Below, piece after piece: positions 57,936-64,000 of a DNA stretch of 64,000 nucleotides. The DNA is from Gnetum montanum (lineage: Eukaryota > Streptophyta > Gnetopsida > Gnetales > Gnetaceae), in contig MNCI01023346.1 of assembly GCA_015680685.1 (NCBI GenBank), positions 885,579 through 949,578 of the forward strand. Reading direction: 5' to 3'. The number at the start of each line of letters is the position of its first letter. Positions within the stretch are counted from its first letter, which is position 1. The notes under the pieces are model-generated. The model saw only the letters and a list, made by a program, of their open reading frames with translations, was not told the DNA's origin and ran no database searches. Both the position numbers and the translations under genes were made by a program.

Positions 57936-59121
57936 TGAAACACCACAAAAATTTCGAGCTTGGTACTTGTCCGACAAGAAGCAGGTCCCTGGGACCCACG
58001 AACAACCACGGCTATACTTGGTGTCACACATTGCAACTTTGGGGATCAAAAGGCTTAATTTTCACTAAGTGTGCAGTACCAGCGTATACGCCCGACATCC
58101 ACAGCGTTTACGCCAAGCGTATACGCCCGACATCAACAGCGTATACGCCCAGCGTAGACGTCCAACTTACACGCCCGACGTACACTTCACATGTACGCTC
58201 GACGGGTATGGCAAATGTTTACGCTCGACATGGAGTCTCCAAGACAGAATGAAGACAACACCGAAGAGCAAGAATTGAAGCAAGTCGGCGACCATCAACG
58301 TATATGCCCGGCGTATACGCCCAGCCATTGTCGGCATATACGTTCGGCGTATATGCCCAGTGTCCACAGCACCTACACCCAGCACATCTAGCGTATACGC
58401 CCAGAGTCTACGCCCACCTGATACAGCGTATACGCCCAGCGTATATGCTCAGCAGATGTAATATGTTGTACACTTGTAAATCTTATGCCCTTTTGTGCCC
58501 GGTCAACGTCCGCGTGTCGCCCAACCCGAGTCTAGCGTAACAACCGGTATAAAAACCTCACATTTCCACTTGTACAAGGACGGTTGGCAAAAATCCCAGA
58601 GCATACCAGAGAACATTTACGCTGCGCACCAGAGCTAAAACCCCTTTTACGCTGGATAGTCCTGTACATTGGGTACACAGTCTCTACGCTCCGCCTACAG
58701 TCCGAATCAACCGAGTCATCCCTACATCCATCAGGGCTTTTCGTCCGCCTTGTGTTCCATCACAACTGCGTTAGACCGGTGCACTGTACTCTCATTCTGT
58801 AATATCATTGTTCACAGTTTACGCTGATTTCTTATATGTGTTTTATTTACGCTCGTTTACATTTACGCTCTATTCACATCTGTTACGCTGTATACGCTCT
58901 CGTTTACGTCCATTACGCTATTTACACGTAACCTAGCGTATAGCAACTTCGGCATACGTTCGGGGAAATCCTTGTCTAATCCACGTGCGGACCACCCAAG
59001 GTACTCTACCTTAATGCATTCCAGCTCACCCTCAGGCGAAGGTAGGGTCTTTTGTGCGCATCCTACGATCCCACGGTTTTTGTTTCCTTCCAACCGGAGA
59101 CTGACGATTTCAGGCGGTACA
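57936..59121 (+). repeat. 3' LTR of element A
   Basis: Near-identical to 41896-43071 and ending GGCGGTACA. It has extra GCGTATAYGC copies near 58300-58360 and lacks two copies present in the left LTR near 42310-42340, so the palindromic words gain and lose copies. Confidence 0.92.
58548..58555 (+). promoter_or_regulatory. TATA box of the 3' LTR of element A
   Basis: TATAAAAA at the position equivalent to 42498-42505. Confidence 0.7.
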
Positions 59122-59126
59122 CTTGG
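59122..59126. repeat. Target-site duplication CTTGG of element A, right copy
   Basis: Exact copy of 41891-41895. Confidence 0.9.
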
Positions 59127-59645
59127 ACATGCACATGACTGCCAATAAAGATTGAGATTACTTCATCATTGCAGCATTCACTTAATTTTAATTGTTATTT
59201 ATTTCTTTTGTAATTAATATTTCTCTACCCTCATCTCCTATCCCTATTAGATAAACGTAGAATGAGTACGACTTAATCACGAGCATTTAAGTGTGACTAC
59301 TTGGTATCCTAGTAGCGTACCTAGGACATGCACTTGGTAATCCCAATGGTAGTATACAAGGTTCAAGATGTGTACGGATGATTAATGGACGGATGCTCAT
59401 TGCACTTAGGCTAGCTTAGACTCTCTTCTCCCTTTTCCTCTTTACTTAATTAAAGTTATTTTCCATTACCTCTAGGAGTAGCACTAGCTTAGGACCACAT
59501 CATACACCTCACTCTGGGATAAACCATACGTGACAAAGTAAATACTATCTAGATACCACAACTAGTCCATCTGTAGAGTTTACCGGATCATGCGTGAATA
59601 CTCGTATTCATATGGTTGAGTGTAGGGGTACCTCACCACTCATCA
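59127..59645 (+). repeat. C/D-family LTR, part downstream of element A
   Basis: It continues the LTR interrupted at 41895, with the family's 'gagcatttaagtgtgac' phrase and the twice-repeated 'cttggtaatccc' phrase, and ends CCACTCATCA just before a primer site. Confidence 0.7.
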
Positions 59646-59646
59646 T

Positions 59647-59667
59647 TGGCACCATTGCCAGGGATGG
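59647..59667 (+). other. Primer-binding site of element D, Asp-tRNA type
   Basis: TGGCACCATTGCCAGGGATGG is close to the tRNA-Asp complement TGGCGCCGTTGCCGGGGA used by several plant gypsy elements. The differences at CG positions are those expected from CpG decay. Confidence 0.75.
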
Positions 59668-59776
59668 TGCTATTTATTTAGATTAGTTATATCATCCAAG
59701 ATCGCTGTAACAAAGCCTTAACAATATATCTTTCAAAAAGAAGTAATTGCAAATAAGTCACACACAATTCATAACA

Positions 59777-61650
59777 ATGTCTCTCTCTCAAGACTATGAT
59801 AATGAAACAACCAATAAGGCAATTCATTGGAGAACTAACAAATTATACAATGATTAAGATGAAGTTTGGAGTACTCAATCTAATGCAGGGGTCTCCTATG
59901 TACATAAACAAAGACAACATCATCCCAACTTACAAACTCATAATCTACCTAGTGATGATGAACCCATACTAGCCACTAAGAGCCTAATGCATATACAAAA
60001 GGCTGTTTGAATATCCCGCAAGCATTGTAAGGAAAGTCATCTACCCAGGCTTGATTTAAACAACTTTTTCAAATTTTCAGGAGCCTATGATTTAGATCTG
60101 CAACATCATTTACAAGCCTTCCATGATGCTTGTGTATGGAAAAACATTGATAATGGGTGGCAAAAACATAAGCTCTTTCCTATGATACTCGTTGGCCAAG
60201 CAAAAGTATGGTATAGGTCCTTAAGACCAAAATCAATTTAACGTTGGCCGATAATGGTAGAACTCTTCAATGAAAGATATCAAACCTATGCAAGAGTGTC
60301 ATCCTTGAGGAGACAAATCCAAGAATGGAAATAGGGACAACATGAACCCTTGGACATGGCCTTAGAAAGATACTAATTATTAAACAATTGCCCAGGCCAT
60401 GGATTCTCCAAGGAATGGCTAATGTATCACATCATGGATGGGCTTTGTAATGAAACAAGGTAGACCCTAGGGATGTATGCCCCAAGTCAACTATATGAGC
60501 TACAAACCCACCAATTCCAAGAGCTTATTAAGCGGGTAACAAAAGAAGAAGGAGACTTAGCTAAATGGGAGAATGTTGAGAAATTTCAACAAGACCAAAA
60601 TCTCGAATTAGCAAAGGTCCATGATCATGAAGAGGAGAAATGAACTCACCTCAAGAAGGTGGAATGATCTTTGCCAATACTACAATCATTACACAAAATT
60701 GATGGAAAGATCAATAAGATGACAAAATGGATACATGAAAAGTGTGGAGAATATGCCAACATTATTAGAGGTAGAACCATGACAAACCAAGAAACAGGAC
60801 AGAACACCACTAGACAATCAGAAAGAAGGGTTGAGAAGAATAAGGATAAGAACTCAACTGCTAATCATATGTATCAATGCAATATTTCCCTGTACGATCA
60901 CCCCAAAGGTCAATGTCCAATCTTGTCACACTTACATGAGTATTGGGGAAGAATGCTACATCCAGAGTTCATACAAAAATACTGTGTTTAATCACAGTGG
61001 CAAAAATCCCAGTCATGGGGGAGGCCACCCTCACACTGGTCACACCCTTCATATCATCTAAACCCAAGCACTTATCAGGTTCAGCATCCTATTTTCCCAA
61101 CAGGGTCAACATCCTCTATCTCACCACATTATTACCATTCTCGTAAGTACTATCAACCCACGATCTCTCCAATAAAGTCACCACCTCATGTGCCTTACAC
61201 TTCTTCTCAAATTCAATATTCTCATCCTTCACTCCCTCCTACATTGCCACCAATAGTTCCAGAAGGTTTTGCACCATAGCACCAACCCATGAATGTCACT
61301 TGTGCTACTATTATCAATAGTAGTGGAGGTCCTCCACAACACCAAAAGTGTCCTTTCTTTAGGCATGGTTGTAGAAAGGGACATTATTATTCCGAGACCA
61401 CTACATCCTCCAACCCAGCACAAGTCCAACACTGTGGTTCATCTTTCTCCTCGAACCCAACACCTCATGTTGCTTTATCAAGGCCACCAATCAATACTCC
61501 AATAACCATGTGGCCCAATGAACCTAGCCACGAAGGGAGACATATCAATCCTTGCATACCATCTTACAATCATGGATGTCATGGTGGGTCAACTCCTTAT
61601 CAACTAACTTCATCTTGTAAGTTGCCCCACTATGCTTATTTTAATTAAGT
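59777..61650 (+). pseudogene. gag: gag remnant of element D
   Basis: From an ATG at 59777 (MSLSQDYDNETTN). The capsid core is legible at 60090-60310: LQHHLQAFHDACVW, WYRSLRPKSI and RWPIMVELFNERYQTY, broken by stops. A Lys/Glu-rich segment follows (60470-60830). Further on is a Pro/Ser/Gln/Tyr-rich tail with a 119-codon open stretch (61289-61648) containing C-PFFRHGCRKGH, a possible degenerate zinc knuckle. It aligns with element C's gag. Non-functional. Confidence 0.6.
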
Positions 61651-62960
61651 GTGTGAGCCCCAATCTGGGTATATTCCAACCACGACATCAAAAGACACCC
61701 AGTGGTTTGGATATGACCAGGTCCCAATATTTCCAAAATGCTTGTATCCAAACCTTCCATTTATTAATTCTAGCCATGCTCAAAGGTTTAGTCATGGGGG
61801 ATACCCCCCATTCTAATGAGTAGAATTAATAAATGTTTTTCCTTTTCTTTAATTTTACAATTTTTTGTTTTCCAGTTCTTCATCTTTCAATTTTTTGGTT
61901 TTATCTTTTTATTAGTTGTTTCATCTTTTTATTTATTGTTTTATCATTTTATCTTTTTATGAGTAATCTCATCTATGAATGAAACACTCATGTGACTCGT
62001 TGATTGAGGTGTTGTTCTATGCTATCAAGTCTCAAGTGACTAATTATTTGGACATCGAGCCCATCACATCCACCCAACCATTTTATTAATAAGAGGTTCT
62101 ACTCTAGGTACGATGATATTCTTATCATCATGAAAACTTAAAAGTAATTTTGTGCTCATTATGCCCATAGCAAAAAATGGTGGACTAAGAGGGAATGGCC
62201 AAGGTGTAACATCAAGGGGATTTGTGGATTCTCTTTGGTGACATTTGTAGGAGTTACCATGCAGCCTGGGTGTACCAAGATCCTTGTAGATCTAACAAAA
62301 ATGGAAGTAAGAGTAATAAAGTCACTCACTTAAGAAAACCAATGCTATTCTAGGGGGTCCCACTAGAAAGACATGCACCCATGCCTAAAGGTAGGCAGCT
62401 TCTCTGGATTAAGCATTCAAAAAAAAAGATACAGAGAGAGCAAGAAGAGTGTGCCAAACTAGCCACACAAAAAGAAAAAGAAAAGATCAAGCTCAAAGTG
62501 CTACAAAGCAATTCCAAATCACTTCTCCCTTGAACAAAACGCCAAGTGATCGTATGCCTTGTTGTCATGGTACTCTTATGGTTGTCCATCATGGGATGAA
62601 ACAATGTGATGTCATTAATTAGAGGAATGGACTTGGTATTGATTTTGGAGTGACAGGTTAATGACACATTAATCATGTCCTTCACTCAAGATTCATTGTG
62701 CCCTGGGTCAGTCACCTCACGTCCCAATCTCTGTAATCCCTTCTACAATTCGCCTCATCTTACTATTCATGAATTGGTGACTCGTGTCTTGTGTCGCATA
62801 GAATTCCTACCTCATCACGGTAGTATCAACATGTGTGTGTTTTGTTGCATCAATATAGATTACATTTAACCCTTCTAGTGCCTATGGAAATTTTAAGATG
62901 TGGTTATGCAAGGGCATTATATGTTGGAACCTGCTTTGGGGAGGTTCCACTTGCTTGACT
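61651..62960 (+). other. 3' non-coding region of element D
   Basis: Partly aligned with C 40680-41520, with TTTGGGGAGG at 62935-62944 at the equivalent place to C's 41480. No gene seen. Confidence 0.5.
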
Positions 62961-63271
62961 TTTGTAATTTGTACTTGTTGCACACCACCACATCATTTTA
63001 TACCCTCTGAGTACTTCATTGTCAAATCTATTCTTTCCTTTGTCATCATTTTATCAAATGTTCCTCAAAACCATTACATGTCCTTTGATGTATCACCTAA
63101 ACAAACCAGGTCTAACATTAAAATTTTAGGGCAACTTCCTTGAAAAAATTTTTAATTCTAAAATTACACTAAGCAAAGAATTCAACATTTACTAAAGGCA
63201 ATAAGCAAGGTATGAAATAATTGAACTTCTTTCAATAACCCTACTAACAATTGATCTTTGTGTGATTATAG
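62961..63271. other. Non-coding stretch, nothing recognised
   Basis: No coding frame of note. TATAG directly precedes the ATG at 63272, so a splice acceptor is conceivable. Confidence 0.35.
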
Positions 63272-63562
63272 ATGGCCCCTAAAAGAGGACAACAAGGAGG
63301 ACCTTCTCAAGGTGCAATTGAACGCCCAGGGGGAGACAGAGACCAAGGACCTCATGAAGAACATGCAGAGCAAGAAGCACAATCATTCAACATCCATCAG
63401 GGACCTCCTATCACTGCACAATCTGGCCAAGCAAAAGGTGGAGAGGTCACAGTTATATGCAGCATGGCATGTCAAGTCCAATCAAGTGTTCCTGCAGCTA
63501 CTATGTCCATGAAAAGTGCCGACTCCATCAAACATTGGAACATCGGCATGGATGGCTCATAA
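63272..63562 (+). CDS. Unrecognised small ORF, Gly/Gln/His-rich start
   Basis: A 96-codon frame from MAPKRGQQGG to a TAA stop. The first 45 residues are rich in Gly, Gln, Glu and His, and the rest is of ordinary composition. I recognise no domain. It lies between the end of D and a reverse-oriented C/D LTR. It may be a Gag N-terminus, a stray exon or chance. Confidence 0.2.
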   Translation: MAPKRGQQGGPSQGAIERPGGDRDQGPHEEHAEQEAQSFNIHQGPPITAQSGQAKGGEVTVICSMACQVQSSVPAATMSMKSADSIKHWNIGMDGS

Positions 63563-63609
63563 TCCTTGGATAGAAGAGGAGAAATGTCAAGTGCTTCTTC
63601 AATGGTACC

Positions 63610-64000
63610 TAATGAGTGGCTAGGTACACCTACACCCAACCATACGAATCACGGGCGTTCACACGCAACTTGGTCAAATTCCATAGACTATAAGGCCTTA
63701 ACATACACCAGACCCTAACTAGCAAAACCTTGGGTTAGAACAGTCGTTGTCTTCTTAATCTCACTTGTGACGTTCTTTTTGCGATGTTTAAGTGAGATTA
63801 AGGCTAATGATTTTTATAGCTTTTTACTTATCTTTTGGCATCTAATAATCTTGGAAAGTAAGGCTAGAATATTAAGTAATCTATGATTATCTTAATCTAT
63901 ATCCTAACTACTCCTAACATAAGTATATGATCCCATCTTCCAGGCACGTTCTGAACATTTCCTAAACACTACTGGGTTACCAGACATTAAGCGTCACTAG
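63610..64000 (-). repeat. Reverse-oriented C/D-family LTR, running off the window
   Basis: On the minus strand it carries the family phrases (a 'tggtaacccagtagtgtt' block near 63975, 'gattcgtatggttgggtgtagg' near 63630) and ends CCACTCATTA at 63610. A decayed primer site (GGTACCATTGAAGAAG) follows at 63608-63593. Its U3 lies outside the window. Confidence 0.55.

Larger units (their letters stand above)
41896..59121 (+). mobile_element. Element A: complete 17.2 kb Tat-type Ty3/gypsy element with antisense gene
   Basis: Two closely similar LTRs (41896-43071, 57936-59121) with an exact CTTGG duplication enclose primer site, leader, gag, protease, antisense gene, RT, two RNase H domains, integrase, repeat array and polypurine tract. 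The second archaeal-type RNase H, great length and extra gene place it in the Tat lineage of Ty3/gypsy. It inserted into a C/D-family LTR. By eye the LTRs are about 95% or more identical apart from changes in palindrome copy number, so it is much younger than element B. Internal stops make it non-autonomous now. Confidence 0.93.
59646..62960 (+). mobile_element. Element D interior: second gag-only body of the C/D family
   Basis: It follows the split LTR and its primer site. The gag and the 3' non-coding region align with element C (37600-37790 and 40680-41520). No RT or integrase is seen and no following forward LTR was found before 63000. The order LTR-interior-LTR-interior suggests a tandem or recombinant pair. 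Confidence 0.55.

Overview
This is a nuclear plant-genome window made almost entirely of nested LTR retrotransposons. I infer a seed plant with a large, repeat-rich genome; a gymnosperm is plausible, but the sequence alone does not fix the species. I found no intact host gene, rRNA, tRNA, operon or CRISPR array. Most coding remains are decayed.

Layout. 1-1021 is flanking repeat DNA. 1022-4339 is a 3.3 kb non-autonomous LTR element on the minus strand with a perfect TCAAC target duplication. 5130-6030 is an LTR-like block. 6900-8419 holds two LTR fragments of one gypsy-like family (called C/D here) joined tail to tail; the reverse one is split by element B (8420-27176), an old, heavily mutated Tat-type Ty3/gypsy element. 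28829-33041 is a gag-only copia-like element on the minus strand. 33201-34752 is a degraded hAT-type transposase. 35587-41895 is a C/D-family element with gag and protease but no reverse transcriptase. Its right-hand LTR is split by element A (41896-59121), a younger complete Tat-type element with target duplication CTTGG. Beyond A the split LTR resumes and leads into a second gag-only body (59646-62960). The window ends in a reverse-oriented C/D LTR.

The main finding concerns elements A and B. Both have the order gag-PR, then a large antisense gene, then RT-RNaseH-second RNaseH-integrase. In A I could resolve the antisense gene into eight exons (52506 down to 48125). All seven introns are GT-AG with consistent phases, an in-frame stop precedes the ATG, and a TATA box lies upstream. 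Its N-terminal part resembles an FCP1/NIF-type HAD phosphatase domain with the catalytic aspartates replaced. A later part resembles plant-transposon 'mobile domain' proteins, and the C-terminal half contains a long coiled coil. B carries a diverged, broken homologue with the same domain order and several of the same splice positions, so the antisense gene predates the split of the two elements.

Two further patterns tie the system together. First, arrays of a roughly 30 bp unit (GTCC...GAC..TAAACT) sit after PR, before RT and after integrase in both elements, so they bracket the antisense gene. Second, each element's LTR is packed with its own CpG-containing palindromic word (GCGTATACGC in A; ACTACGCTC/GAGCGTAGT in B), and the matching word reappears in the upstream region or first intron of that element's antisense gene. 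This suggests shared control of the sense and antisense promoters. Copy A is itself disabled: eight stops in pol without a frameshift, two stops and one frameshift in the antisense gene, and a 500-N gap over the protease active site.
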